This document shows, piece after piece, positions 25,749 to 34,627 of a stretch of DNA of 64,000 nucleotides. Numbering within the stretch: the stretch's first letter is position 1; the number at the start of each line of letters is the position of its first letter. The stretch is taken from assembly GCF_900167565.1 (NCBI RefSeq), contig NZ_FUZV01000001.1:496001-560000 (forward strand), given 5' to 3'. The translations under genes were made by a program, and so were the position numbers. Source of the DNA: Pseudoxanthomonas indica. GTDB lineage: Bacteria > Pseudomonadota > Gammaproteobacteria > Xanthomonadales > Xanthomonadaceae. The notes beneath the pieces are model-generated. The model was not told the origin of the DNA, made no database searches, and saw only the letters and a program-made list of their open reading frames with translations.

Positions 25749-27455
25749 TCAGAGCGCTTGCAGCGCCAGGTGATCGGCAATCGGGCCCAGGACCAGCACC
25801 GGCATGAACTGCAGCAGGGTCAGGATGACCACCACCGCGATCAAGGTCAGCGCGAAGGTCGGCGTTTCCACCTGCAGGGTGCCGGGGCTTTCCGGCGCCA
25901 CGCGTTTGCGCGCCAACATCGCGGCGATGACCATCGGCAGGATGAGCGCCGGATAGCGACCCAAGGCCAGCACCACGCTGCAGGTGAGGTTCCACCAATA
26001 CGTGGCATCGCCCAGGCCTTCAAAGCCCGAACCGTTGTTGGCGAAGGCCGAGGTGAACTCGTAGAACACCTGGCTGATGCCATGGAACGACGGATTGGAA
26101 TTGCCGGTGAGCGACGGAAACGCCAGCGTGATCGCGGTCAGCCCCAGCAACACCAGCGGCTGCAGCAGCACCAGCACCGCCAGCAACTTCACTTCCGGTG
26201 CTTCGATCTTGCGGCCGAACAATTCCGGCGTTCGCCCTGTCATCAGGCCGGCCAGGAACACGCTGAGCAGCAGATAGACGATGAACTGCTGCAGGCCGCA
26301 GCCCACCCCGCCCCACACCGCGTTGATCAGCATGTTGCTCAACGCCACCAGGCCGGTCAGCGGCGCGGCAGAGTCGAGCATCATGTTGACCGAGCCGTTG
26401 TTGACCGCCGTGGTGGTGGCGGCCCACACGCCCGAGGCATCGGCGCCGATGCGCACTTCCTTGCCTTCCATCAACGCGATGTCGTGCGACGCCGCAGAGT
26501 GCGCTTCTGCCCACACCGCCACGCCCGCCGAGACCAGATACATCGACAGCATCGTGCCCACCACCAGCGCCGCGAATTTCCTGCGGCCGGTAAAGCTGCC
26601 CACCATGAAAGCCACGGCGACCGGAATCACCAGGATTGCCAGTACCTCCAGGAAGTTGCTCAACGGCGTGGGATTTTCCAGCGGCACGGCGCTGTTGGGG
26701 CCATACCAGCCGCCGCCATTGCTGCCCAGCTGCTTGGCCGCCACCATCGGCGCGACCGGGCCGAGCGGAATCTTCTGTTCGCTCATCCCCGCCGAAGCAT
26801 CGATGGGCGTGGCCACCGGGCCACCGTCCAAGGTGGCGGGAACACCTTGCCAGGTAAGCACCAGTGACCACGCCAGACACAGCGGCAGCATCACCCGGAC
26901 GCTCGGGCGAATCACGTCAGCCCAGTAGTTGCCCAGATCGATTTCGGTCCTGCCACCCGCGGCGAGTTCCCGCTGTGGCCTGCGGCCACCAAACAGGCCA
27001 CGCAGCGTCGCCACCACCAAGGCCAGGCCCATCATCGGCGTGACCACCTGCAGGCCGACGATACCGGTCATCTGCGACAGATAGGACAGCTGCGCCTGAC
27101 CCGAGTAATGCTGCTGGTTGGTATTGGTCAGGAACGAAACCATGGTGTGCAGCGCCAGATCCCAGCGCATGTTGGGCGCGTCGTTGGGATTGAGCGGCAG
27201 CCAGGCCTGGACCATGAAGATCACCCAGGTGATCAGCCCCAACACCAGATTGCTCAACAGGAATGCCAGCGCATAGGTTTTCCAGCCCATGCCCTGCGCG
27301 GGATTGACGCCCAGCAACCGATACAGCGGCCGCTCGATCCAGCCGAACGCGCGATCACCACGCATGGGTGCACCGCGCATCACCGCAGCCAGATAGCGGC
27401 CCAAGGGCCAGCCCAGCGCAAGGGCCAGCGCCAGCAGCAGGAAAAATTCAATCAT
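25749..27455 (-). CDS. kdpA: KdpA, K+-channel-like subunit
   Basis: Integral membrane subunit of 568 residues that binds and translocates K+. Start at 27455 ([19 protein letters not shown]). The four selectivity-filter-like loops include [33 protein letters not shown] and [18 protein letters not shown]. First of the co-oriented kdpABCDE genes. Confidence 0.96.
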   Translation of the reverse strand: MIEFFLLLALALALGWPLGRYLAAVMRGAPMRGDRAFGWIERPLYRLLGVNPAQGMGWKTYALAFLLSNLVLGLITWVIFMVQAWLPLNPNDAPNMRWDLALHTMVSFLTNTNQQHYSGQAQLSYLSQMTGIVGLQVVTPMMGLALVVATLRGLFGGRRPQRELAAGGRTEIDLGNYWADVIRPSVRVMLPLCLAWSLVLTWQGVPATLDGGPVATPIDASAGMSEQKIPLGPVAPMVAAKQLGSNGGGWYGPNSAVPLENPTPLSNFLEVLAILVIPVAVAFMVGSFTGRRKFAALVVGTMLSMYLVSAGVAVWAEAHSAASHDIALMEGKEVRIGADASGVWAATTTAVNNGSVNMMLDSAAPLTGLVALSNMLINAVWGGVGCGLQQFIVYLLLSVFLAGLMTGRTPELFGRKIEAPEVKLLAVLVLLQPLVLLGLTAITLAFPSLTGNSNPSFHGISQVFYEFTSAFANNGSGFEGLGDATYWWNLTCSVVLALGRYPALILPMVIAAMLARKRVAPESPGTLQVETPTFALTLIAVVVILTLLQFMPVLVLGPIADHLALQAL

Positions 27456-27546
27456 GGCGCCGCCCCTCCACGACAAGCGTGGCGGCAGTGCCGGTCAGCA
27501 GGGGCTTGCGCGCGACAAGCCCCGAGGTGCGGGAGAGGACGGACAT
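27448..27546 (-). CDS. Possible 32-aa leader ORF overlapping kdpA (not a clear KdpF)
   Basis: An ATG at 27546 opens a short frame (MSVLSRTSGLVARKPLLTGT) that stops inside the first codons of kdpA. It lacks the hydrophobic helix of KdpF. The frame spans a hairpin (GGGGCTTG/CAAGCCCC, about 27500-27525). It could be a regulatory leader or a chance frame; no KdpF-like ORF is visible before kdpA. Confidence 0.25.
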   Translation of the reverse strand: MSVLSRTSGLVARKPLLTGTAATLVVEGRRHD

Positions 27547-27607
27547 ACAGTGAGTGGTCTCGATGCAGAGGCTGGTTCAGCCACTCGACTATTGTTTTTC
27601 CGGCCCC

Positions 27608-27656
27608 CGTAAAGTTGCCATTCGCGAACGCGGCGCGCGCGTAAAGTCAGCGTAAA
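27608..27656 (-). promoter_or_regulatory. TTTACG direct repeats, candidate KdpE operator
   Basis: Read on the minus strand, TTTACG occurs three times (27656-27651, 27645-27640, 27613-27608), 11 and 32 bp apart, that is about one and three helical turns. KdpE sites in other bacteria are T-rich direct repeats close to the kdpFABC promoter. Distance to the kdpA start is about 155-200 bp. Confidence 0.45.
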
Positions 27657-27678
27657 TTCTTGCGTGTGTGGACGGTAA

Positions 27679-27864
27679 TCAGATCTGCGCGGGATGATGG
27701 CGCGGCTGGCCTTCGCCCGCACCCGGCTCCACTTCCGGATCATTCACCTCATCGGTGGTGCGCTTGCCACGTTGCTCGCCCGGCGCGGCCGGGCCATCGG
27801 GTCGGCGATGCTTCTCGAAATCGGTGGGGCCATCGACCGGCGTACTGGGATCTTTCTGGGTCAT
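27679..27864 (-). CDS. Small hydrophilic protein, unknown
   Basis: A 61-residue, very polar protein (MTQKDPSTPVDGPTDFEKHR, then GEQRGKRTTDEVNDPEVE) with a CGGAG Shine-Dalgarno ahead of the ATG at 27864. It is probably disordered, with no membrane segment. It is transcribed toward the kdp operon, and its 3' end lies just upstream of the TTTACG repeats. No family recognised. Confidence 0.5.
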   Translation of the reverse strand: MTQKDPSTPVDGPTDFEKHRRPDGPAAPGEQRGKRTTDEVNDPEVEPGAGEGQPRHHPAQI

Positions 27865-27954
27865 GTGGGTTGCTCCGGGGAACGGACGGAGCATCAGTCT
27901 GGACCGCATGGCCACCCTGTCGGTGTGAAGGGCCAATGCGCGCGCAAGCAGGCG

Positions 27955-28620
27955 CTAGCGCCAGGCCAGCACCGTGGCTGGCTTGCCCAATGCCTGTTCG
28001 ATGCGCGCCAGGCACTCGGGCGTGGGACTGATCAGATACATCTGCGTGGACAGCGCCAGCACCGGCAGATCCACGCGATGGTCCGTGTACGCGATCGCCC
28101 ACGGCGGCGCGAAGCCACGCGCGGTCAACATGGGAATCTTGTTGGACCCGAAGCAATGCTGATCACGCGCCAACCCTCCCAGGAACGGACGCAAGGTGGA
28201 TGCCACCAACGGAATATGCGCCAGCCCCGCCTGATCCAGCAGCGCCCGCGCCAATGGCTCCAATGATCCGGTGGCCACGACCACGCGGTGTCTCTCGTCC
28301 AGGTGCGAAGCCAACCGCTCCAGCGCCAGTGGCAGGAACACCGAGTCGGCTCCCGTCGGCAACGAGCGGATATGTTCTTCCACCAGTGCCGCCAGATCAT
28401 CGGGGCGCCGACCCAAGGTCGCCACCCACACGGCAAAGCGGATGGGCCACTTCCTGCTGGTCTTGAACAGGAACATCGGCGCCAACACGGGAAGCGCGAT
28501 CATCACCGCGCCGAATCGCCAGGGATCGCGCTTGAGCAACCAGCGGAAGAAACGGTCTGCGGTGTCCCAACGGGTCAGGGTGAGATCGAAATCGAATACC
28601 ACGACGGGGGCTTGCTGCAT
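27955..28620 (-). CDS. HAD-superfamily phosphatase (PSPase-like, subfamily IB)
   Basis: A 221-residue protein. Motif I is VVVFDFDLTLTRWDT, motif II VVVATGS, motif III/IV the Lys in FGSNKIPML and Asp in YTDHRVDLPVLAL. The cap resembles SerB/YfhB-type enzymes. A hydrophobic stretch (GAVMIALPVLAPMFLF) in the cap may touch the membrane. Likely a phosphomonoesterase acting on a small or lipid-linked phosphate; substrate unknown. Confidence 0.82.
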   Translation of the reverse strand: MQQAPVVVFDFDLTLTRWDTADRFFRWLLKRDPWRFGAVMIALPVLAPMFLFKTSRKWPIRFAVWVATLGRRPDDLAALVEEHIRSLPTGADSVFLPLALERLASHLDERHRVVVATGSLEPLARALLDQAGLAHIPLVASTLRPFLGGLARDQHCFGSNKIPMLTARGFAPPWAIAYTDHRVDLPVLALSTQMYLISPTPECLARIEQALGKPATVLAWR

Positions 28621-28692
28621 TCGTACTCTCGCAACCAGGAGCCAGATTCAAACAACGACCCTAAGCAAAATCGGGAGCGGCCACAAGCTGCG

Positions 28693-29538
28693 TCACATCA
28701 CCACATAGGGGCTCGAACACACCTCAGGCGTTGTGGCCAGACGCGGAGAATGCTTGAAATACAGCTGGCAGGTGCGCTCGGCCCAGTGCTGCGCTTGCTG
28801 GATGTCCTGCGGTGAGGGAGCCGGCCCCCTGCTGGCAGGCAGGTAATCCAGTCGGGTCGAATAGGCCTTGTCCGAAGCCGCCAGTCTGAGCAGTCGGTTG
28901 AGTTCCAGGATGGACGGAAGATCGCTGCCCAACACCGTCCCCGGCAACGGCATGCCATCGGTGCGGTAGCGGCGGCTGGCATGCAATAACTCGGCCATGC
29001 GCCAGTCACCCCGCTGCATGCCTGCATTGATGTACTTCGTGGCCTGCACTTCGTACTCGCGCCGCTCGTCAGCGGTCAGCGGCGTGGTCAGTTTGAATTT
29101 TCCGTCGACAAGACACAGCTGCGCCTGCTGGTTGCCTGCCGCGGCGGCATCCCGCGTCGCACGAAACCACGTATCTTCCGTCACCCGATTCGGACCGCAG
29201 GCCGTCAAGCTTTTGCTGGCACGCGTGAGCTCGGGCGTCAGCCTGGCAATCCTGTCCTTGCACGACTGCAGGTAGTCGGCATGCAGGATGGGATCGGCGC
29301 CTACCGAGTTGACTTTGCACGCATCGAACTGCGACACGATGGTTTCGACGGCACGCGATGCCATCGCGCATTCCCTGGCTTCCTCGAACACCAGGTCCAC
29401 CATCGACTTCGCATGATCTGGATTCGGCTGCTGCTGCGTGACGATCTTCGGGGCACGCGCCGCTACGCTACTGTCGCGGGGTGAGGCTTCATCGGCTACG
29501 GCGACCGTCGGCGACTCCCTTCCCCCGGATTTCCCCAT
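28693..29538 (-). CDS. Hypothetical protein, 281 aa
   Basis: Helical, Cys-containing protein (FEEARECAMASRAVETIVSQ, ADYLQSCKDRIARLTPELTR, QLCLVDGKFKL) with no signal peptide at the chosen ATG and an in-frame stop 21 bp before it. The Cys pattern would suit a periplasmic protein, so orthologues may carry an N-terminal signal that is missing here. It ends 73 bp upstream of the HAD gene on the same strand. No family recognised. Confidence 0.6.
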   Translation of the reverse strand: MGKSGGRESPTVAVADEASPRDSSVAARAPKIVTQQQPNPDHAKSMVDLVFEEARECAMASRAVETIVSQFDACKVNSVGADPILHADYLQSCKDRIARLTPELTRASKSLTACGPNRVTEDTWFRATRDAAAAGNQQAQLCLVDGKFKLTTPLTADERREYEVQATKYINAGMQRGDWRMAELLHASRRYRTDGMPLPGTVLGSDLPSILELNRLLRLAASDKAYSTRLDYLPASRGPAPSPQDIQQAQHWAERTCQLYFKHSPRLATTPEVCSSPYVVM

Positions 29539-29566
29539 CCCGGAGCGGATGCTACCTCACGCGGCG

Positions 29567-29947
29567 CTAGCCGGCCTTGAGCGTCAAGGTACTGAGCGTG
29601 CGCAGCATGTCCCGGGGCCGATAGGGCTTGAACAGGAACGGACGGCCGCGGAACTCGCTCGGCACCGCGGTGCCGGGCGTGCCCGACATGAACATGAAAG
29701 GCACGCCGGCGATACCCAGCTTGCGCGCCACCGGGAACACCAGGTGGTTGTCCACATTGACATCCAGCACCGCCAGATCGAACTCGCGCGAACGCGCCAA
29801 TTCGAGCGCCTTGCGCACGGAGTTGGCATGTACCACGGCATGTCCAAAGCTGCGCAGCAAATCGGTCGTCACTTCGGCCAGGGCTGCGTCGTCTTCCACC
29901 AACAGCAATCGAGCCTGCGTCGCAGGCTCGTGTTTCGTCATCATCAT
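29567..29947 (-). CDS. Single-domain response regulator (receiver only)
   Basis: About 126 residues: RLLLVEDDAALAEVTTDLL (acidic pocket), Asp in FDLAVLDVNVDNHLVFPVA, Thr/Ser region MFMSGTP and Lys in PFLFKPYRPRDM. There is no output domain, so it acts by phosphotransfer or protein contact. The start is the first of three successive ATG codons at 29947-29939; the Shine-Dalgarno is weak. No kinase gene is adjacent. Confidence 0.85.
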   Translation of the reverse strand: MMMTKHEPATQARLLLVEDDAALAEVTTDLLRSFGHAVVHANSVRKALELARSREFDLAVLDVNVDNHLVFPVARKLGIAGVPFMFMSGTPGTAVPSEFRGRPFLFKPYRPRDMLRTLSTLTLKAG

Positions 29948-30021
29948 TGCTACATCGCCGCTCAGCGGATGATTTTGACAGCCGAAGTGTGAAATTCCGG
30001 TTGCACAGCTGAACACTTCCC

Positions 30022-32001
30022 TCACGGTGGACACCGCTCGATCATCGCCAACGCCGCCTGCACGTTGTTCTTGGCCACCGCATCGCGACTGGCCGCGTTC
30101 TGCGGATAGAACATCTGCGGGATGGTGCCGACCGGGCAGCCACCACGCTCGGCCACCGAGAACGATTCGATCAGCACCGAGAACGTGCCCTTGTCCTTGT
30201 ACATCCAGTCATTGGCATCGCCGTACACCGCATAGCCCGGGTAGGAACAATTGTCGACCGAGGTGAGCGAAGGAAAACCGTCCTTGACGTTGGTGTAGGC
30301 CGAGGCCGACGCCATCGACTGGGTCAGGTGGTTGAACGGCACCTCCTGCCCGGGGGTGATGCCGGTGGCGGGCGCGATGGGCGCATGCCCCATCGGATGC
30401 CCAACCACGCCGCCGAAGCTGTGCCACGACAACGCGCACACCAGGCCATCCACCTCGCGCTTCTTGCGGGTCAGGAACTGGCTGTGCGCCAGCCCGCGCA
30501 CCGCCTGCGTTTCCACTTCGGAAAAACCCGCCATGCCCGGGTAGGTTTCGCTGTCGATCATCAGGTTGCCGGTGGCGGTATCCACGCCGGTATTGCCGAC
30601 GTTGGGCAGCGTCTTGCGCTGCGCCGGCGGGAAGGTGCTGACGTGCGCAAAGCCGTAGTTGCGGTTGATGTCGATGCCGCAGCGCCCCGGATCCTGGCCC
30701 TTCTCAAGCCGCGTGTTCTTGCGCCACGTCACTTGGTTGGACACCGCGCGGTCATAGCCGTTGGGATTGACTACCGGAATGACCCACACCTCGCGCTTGT
30801 CCACCAGCTTGCGGATGGCCGGGTCGCTGGCATAGCCATCGGTCAGCGTGTGCAGCAAGGTCAGCGTGTGGGTGCCGGTGATCAGTTCGCGTGCATGGTG
30901 CACGCCGAGGAAGGCGATTTCCGGCTCGGGATCATTCTGATCCGGATTGGCCGACACCTTGAGCGCGTAGATGCGTCGCCCGCCCTTGGACTCGCGGCCC
31001 GCGCAGGTGTCCTGCGTCTGCCCGCTCCAGTAGAACAGGCGCACCAGCAGCGGGCCGGGATTGCCGTCGTACTGGTCGGCAATCTTGTACAGCTCCTGCT
31101 CCAGTTCGGCGTAGGTGGGATACAGCCCCGGCGAGTTGTGCGGGTTGTAGAGCGAGCGCTGCATCAGCGCCGCCGACGGGCGGATGGCGCTGTGGGTGAT
31201 GCGCGCCGTGACATCCGGATACGGCAGCTGATTGGCCAGCGTCGCCGGGAACGCGCCACCCTTGCGCATCTCCTGCAGCGCCGCGCCCATTTCCGCGCTG
31301 TAGGTGATGCCGATCAACTCGCCCAGCCCGCCTTTCAATGGCGGCCCGTTGGGCGGCTGGTCGGCCGTGTAGGCATCGAAGTCGCCGATGCCGTCGCCGT
31401 TGCTGTCCGGATTGTCGGGCGCGGATTTCAGCTGCGCTTCCAGCGTGTCGCTCAGACCGTCGAAATCCGTATCCACGGTTTTGACCACCGGATCAAAGCC
31501 GTAGTAACGGTTGAGGTCTTCGTCGAAATCGCTGTAGCCGTCGCCGTCGGTATCCACGCTGACGGGATCGGAGCCGATAGCCTTTTCGTGCGCGTCGGTC
31601 AGACCATCGCCATCGCGATCGCTATCGGCCTCGATGAGGCGGAAGCCGAAGTCGGCAAAGCGGTCTTCGAAGCCATCGACAAAGCCATCCTTGTCGGTAT
31701 CCGGATCATCGGGCTTGGACCGCATCGCGTGTTCGCGATCATCGGTCAGCCCGTCCTTGTCCGCATCCGCCCCCGGCGTCTGGAACCGATCCGGCTTGCC
31801 GCCGCTGGCGTCAGCGGTGGGCAGAGAACCGAAGCCCGTGCCCGCCTTGGGTGGCGTGGCCTGCTTGCCGGGGCAGCCGGCCAACAGCACGGCCGCGATG
31901 GCCACGGCCATCAGCGACAGCAAACGCGGCGTGGCGATGCCCGCAGGGCGGAAGGAGTGATGAAGAAAGTGTTTGCGCAGTTGCGGCAGCAAGCGGTCCA
32001 T
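30022..32001 (-). CDS. M14 zinc carboxypeptidase lipoprotein with thrombospondin type-3-like Ca repeats
   Basis: Exported protein of 659 residues. The ATG at 32001 follows GGAGG. The signal ends LLAGCPGK, a classic lipobox. Residues of roughly 60-200 hold six calcium-binding-type repeats (DADKDGLTDDREHA, DTDKDGFVDGFED, DSDRDGDGLTDAHE, DTDGDGYSDFDEDL, DTDFDGLSDTLEA, DSNGDGIGDFD). The peptidase domain has HHARE near residue 367 (zinc His and Glu), DINRNYGF, LSWHSFGG (third zinc ligand) and IESFSVAE (catalytic Glu). It likely trims peptides at the cell surface, with the repeats as a Ca-stiffened stalk. Confidence 0.88.
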   Translation of the reverse strand: MDRLLPQLRKHFLHHSFRPAGIATPRLLSLMAVAIAAVLLAGCPGKQATPPKAGTGFGSLPTADASGGKPDRFQTPGADADKDGLTDDREHAMRSKPDDPDTDKDGFVDGFEDRFADFGFRLIEADSDRDGDGLTDAHEKAIGSDPVSVDTDGDGYSDFDEDLNRYYGFDPVVKTVDTDFDGLSDTLEAQLKSAPDNPDSNGDGIGDFDAYTADQPPNGPPLKGGLGELIGITYSAEMGAALQEMRKGGAFPATLANQLPYPDVTARITHSAIRPSAALMQRSLYNPHNSPGLYPTYAELEQELYKIADQYDGNPGPLLVRLFYWSGQTQDTCAGRESKGGRRIYALKVSANPDQNDPEPEIAFLGVHHARELITGTHTLTLLHTLTDGYASDPAIRKLVDKREVWVIPVVNPNGYDRAVSNQVTWRKNTRLEKGQDPGRCGIDINRNYGFAHVSTFPPAQRKTLPNVGNTGVDTATGNLMIDSETYPGMAGFSEVETQAVRGLAHSQFLTRKKREVDGLVCALSWHSFGGVVGHPMGHAPIAPATGITPGQEVPFNHLTQSMASASAYTNVKDGFPSLTSVDNCSYPGYAVYGDANDWMYKDKGTFSVLIESFSVAERGGCPVGTIPQMFYPQNAASRDAVAKNNVQAALAMIERCPP

Positions 32002-32191
32002 GGGGGCCTCCTCTGGCGTCCCATCGCGTGTTGCACTCCGGCGCAGCAAGCCGCGGCCAGACGCGATCCATGGTGGATCCTCCCTGCTTGAATTTAGAAC
32101 GGGCTCGCGTGGGCGAGTCGGCCATCGGTCAGCGCGGATGGGCTGAGGCCGACGTCTTGCGCCACGAAGGAATCCGTTATCGAGCGCTACC

Positions 32192-32626
32192 TCAGGCCGG
32201 CATGCCGACGGCGATGATCGCCTGCAAGGCGATACCCATGGCAATGGACAGCAACCACAGCGCCGTGCCCTCGAACCACCGTTCCAGCTTCTTGGCGTTG
32301 TGCTGCGAATACCCCAGCTTCTCGCCCCGGCGCAGGATGTCGTGGTGGTGGCGAATCCGATCCATCAGCGAGAACTGCACGAAGAAGGCCAGCAACGCCG
32401 ACAGAAACATCAAGCCCGCCGAGATCATGATCTTCAGGAAGAACCGCTTGTCGACGTCCACGAACTGGATGAGCGCAATCAAGCCCGCCGCAGCGGTCAT
32501 CGCGATGGTGCCCAGTTGCTTTAGGTAATCGAAGGACAGCGTGACGGCGGTGTCCAGGGACACATGCGCCGTGGGTTCGGCGGCGTGCTGTTGCGGTGAG
32601 GAAGCCTGCTGTGAGGATGATTCCAT
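32192..32626 (-). CDS. Membrane protein, unknown, 144 aa
   Basis: Start at 32626 with GGAG upstream. A polar, Gln/Ser-rich N-terminus (MESSSQQASSPQQHA) is followed by three hydrophobic segments (TIAMTAAAGLIALIQFV, MISAGLMFLSALLAFFVQF, ALWLLSIAMGIALQAIIAV). No family is recognised beyond a generic small integral membrane protein. Confidence 0.65.
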   Translation of the reverse strand: MESSSQQASSPQQHAAEPTAHVSLDTAVTLSFDYLKQLGTIAMTAAAGLIALIQFVDVDKRFFLKIMISAGLMFLSALLAFFVQFSLMDRIRHHHDILRRGEKLGYSQHNAKKLERWFEGTALWLLSIAMGIALQAIIAVGMPA

Positions 32627-32941
32627 CAAGAACTCCGTATCCACGGGGTCAGAACAGCCATGGTCAGGCAGAAGCGTCGTAGCTTGGAAGGCTATCCGGC
32701 CAGGGAAGTCGGGAACCACACCACGGACAGTAGATGATCGCGACCGGGCCCAGGGTGTAGAAACCAGGCGACGCCAAGAACCTGATGAGAGGTTCCGGAG
32801 CCGGCGGGACTTCGCCTATGTCTATCCCAAGCTTGGCGGCAAGGGGCCCACGCGCAGCCTCAGCCTCGTCGCGGTCGCGACTGAAAAGGGGCCAGGTTGT
32901 GGCAGCAGTGGGTCACCTTGCCTCCAAGACTGAGCGACGGC
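32627..32941. other. 315-bp stretch without a recognisable gene
   Basis: Short frames are present on both strands, but none has a convincing ribosome-binding site with a recognisable protein pattern. A GGGGTCAGA half-palindrome at about 32644 resembles the arm of the element at 1790-1844 and may be a decayed copy. A second GGGGCCAGG motif occurs near 32888. Confidence 0.5.
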
Positions 32942-33358
32942 TCAAGCAGCCGGCTTGTACGCGCCGGCCAACCCGACCTTGTAACCCGCTGCCTTCAGGA
33001 ACGCCGTCGCCTTACCGTTCACTACCAGCAACGTCAGGATGTTGATCAGCGGGATCAGCAGCGCAATGAAGATCAGGACCTTGCTGATGCCGGACCAGTC
33101 CAGACCACCGCCAATCTTCAGCACGCCGAAGATGCCCAGGATGAAAGCAAGAATCCGCACGCCCCAGGAACCCAGCAGCAGCGTTCCACCGAGCTCCGGC
33201 GACACCCCGTAGGCGGGCGCGGCGATAATCACGCCGACAGCCAGGATATTCAGCAGCACGGCAAAAATGACAATCTTCTGCCCACGCGCCACCTCGCTGG
33301 CCTGCAGATCGCGGCCGTGATTCTGATTGAACTGCAAACCACCAAAGTTCTGTTCCAT
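32942..33358 (-). CDS. Four-span membrane protein, unknown, 138 aa
   Basis: Start at 33358 after a strong GAGGGGAGAGGG. Segments: IVIFAVLLNILAVGVIIAAP, LLLGSWGVRILAFILGIFGV, VLIFIALLIPLINILTLLVV, plus a weaker C-terminal one. Ends VGLAGAYKPAA. No catalytic motif is seen. A tiny membrane-peptide ORF lies 55 bp upstream on the same strand. Confidence 0.7.
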   Translation of the reverse strand: MEQNFGGLQFNQNHGRDLQASEVARGQKIVIFAVLLNILAVGVIIAAPAYGVSPELGGTLLLGSWGVRILAFILGIFGVLKIGGGLDWSGISKVLIFIALLIPLINILTLLVVNGKATAFLKAAGYKVGLAGAYKPAA

Positions 33359-33413
33359 GAACCCTCTCCCCTCTCGTTGGACAACCAGATTGACTGACCT
33401 ACACAAGCGCCCG

Positions 33414-33479
33414 TTAGCGCGAGCACTGCACGCAGACGAACAGGAAGATGCAGAAACCGACGACTCCCCTTGGCATCAT
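33414..33479 (-). CDS. 21-aa hydrophobic peptide ORF
   Basis: MMPRGVVGFCIFLFVCVQCS, then Arg and stop: a single hydrophobic segment with three Cys, opened by two adjacent ATGs directly behind GGGGGAGGCA, a near-ideal ribosome-binding site. It may be a small membrane peptide co-transcribed with the downstream four-span protein. Too short for a firm call. Confidence 0.4.
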   Translation of the reverse strand: MMPRGVVGFCIFLFVCVQCSR

Positions 33480-33608
33480 TGCCTCCCCCACTCCTGCCGG
33501 CGAACCGCCTTGCGGCGTTCGCCCCGACTCCAGGCGCCCTGCAGGCAGCCTGTCCCTTTGAGTTCGCGCAATCCTATCCCGGCTCAGACGGGGCAACAAG
33601 CGATGCAA

Positions 33609-34024
33609 TCAATCGTCCGTATGGTGGTAGACATCCAACACCAGCTTGATTCCCCGGTCTGCCAGTTGGCCCATCAGTTCTGGTGAAAACTCCAGCGCGT
33701 CGTTGGACGAGCCCAAGAAAACGCCACAGAACATATCCAGCTCGTATCTGGAACTCAGCTGACTCCACACCGCTGAATCCTGGGAAGCTTGGACAAAATC
33801 TCCGTGACCTGCGCAGGTATGTCCTCCGGCCGCCTGTCCGCTGCCGAAAGTCGCCAGCTCCCGGTCTTCTCGATGTAGCGCTGTCCCGTCTTCCGCCCTA
33901 CGCGGGTGTCGCCTTTGGCGTATGAGGCCGTCGGTTCGCAGCCAACAAGCGTTGTCACCTCGGTGGGAACGAGATCGTCCCCGAAGATTCGCAGTGCGAC
34001 GATTGAGTGTTCGGCTATTCCCAT
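33609..34024 (-). pseudogene. DUF4279-like gene interrupted by a 1-base frameshift
   Basis: The frame from the ATG at 34024 encodes the DUF4279 N-terminal part (IVALRIFGDDLVPTEVTTLV, YAKGDTRVG, GSWRLSAADRR) and stops prematurely at 33755. In the next frame the expected remainder continues (AVWSQLSSRYELDMFCGVFL, then MGQLADRGIKLVLDVYHHTD) to the stop at 33609. The break is at the GGG run at 33782-33784 (CCC on the coding strand); one extra base would restore a single protein of about 138 residues. It could be a true mutation or an assembly error in a homopolymer. Confidence 0.75.
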
Positions 34025-34028
34025 GCGT

Positions 34029-34322
34029 TCAAACTCCCGTTACATCCGTCGAGCTGTCAGTGAGCCCGAGCCCATCAAGCACCAATGCCACTGCCTGCCC
34101 TACTGAATCAGCCACCTGGCGCAGATTCGTCCCTGTACTTTCGACCAGGAATGGCGCGTCACCGCTTGGCGACTCCAACTGTATCTCGATGGAGCTGGTG
34201 GGGTGCTGGAAGAACCAGAGCCCGTCGTCGTCAGCACCCGGATGTTTGACCACCCACTGCTGGTGAGACACATCGGGATTGCACAGCTGGAGCTTCCGGA
34301 TCACCTGATCAATGTCGCGCAT
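34029..34322 (-). CDS. Hypothetical protein, 97 aa
   Basis: Start at 34322 (MRDIDQVIRKLQLCNPDVSH). A compact alpha/beta-looking protein (GLWFFQHPTSSIEIQLESPS, VADSVGQAVALVLDGL). It stops 4 bp before the DUF4279 gene start, so the two form an operon. Small paired proteins of this kind are often immunity-like, but no toxin gene is adjacent. Confidence 0.6.
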   Translation of the reverse strand: MRDIDQVIRKLQLCNPDVSHQQWVVKHPGADDDGLWFFQHPTSSIEIQLESPSGDAPFLVESTGTNLRQVADSVGQAVALVLDGLGLTDSSTDVTGV

Positions 34323-34564
34323 GCTTGCACTCCGCAATGATGAGTGGCTCGGACTTACGCTTCGTCTGTGGGTCGTGCTTGCCGCAGAACCACTGCGTGT
34401 CCCGACCAGAAGTCCCCTACCCCGCACTAGCTAATTCCCTACACGCCAGTCGGACTTTCACCCGGCCTCCGACGCGGCATTCCCTGATATCCCCGGCCGC
34501 CCCCCAGCCGCTACGGTGGCCCTGCCAAGTGGCGTTTTCGCACACGCCATGCGGCAAAACAAGC

Positions 34565-34598
34565 GCGGGCCGCAGGTGGTGGAACACCTACGGCCCGC
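34565..34598. promoter_or_regulatory. Long hairpin in the symE-like leader region
   Basis: GCGGGCCG and CGGCCCGC with inner AGGTG/CACCT form a stem of about 13 bp closing on GTGGAA, ending 29 bp before the SymE-like start. It could lie in the 5' leader and affect translation or pairing with an antisense RNA. Confidence 0.5.
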
Positions 34599-34627
34599 TA
34601 ACCACCAACAGCTAATGGGAGCTATCA

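Noticed and set aside
27448..27546. KdpF subunit
   Set aside because: The short frame before kdpA lacks the single hydrophobic helix that defines KdpF; kept only as a possible leader.
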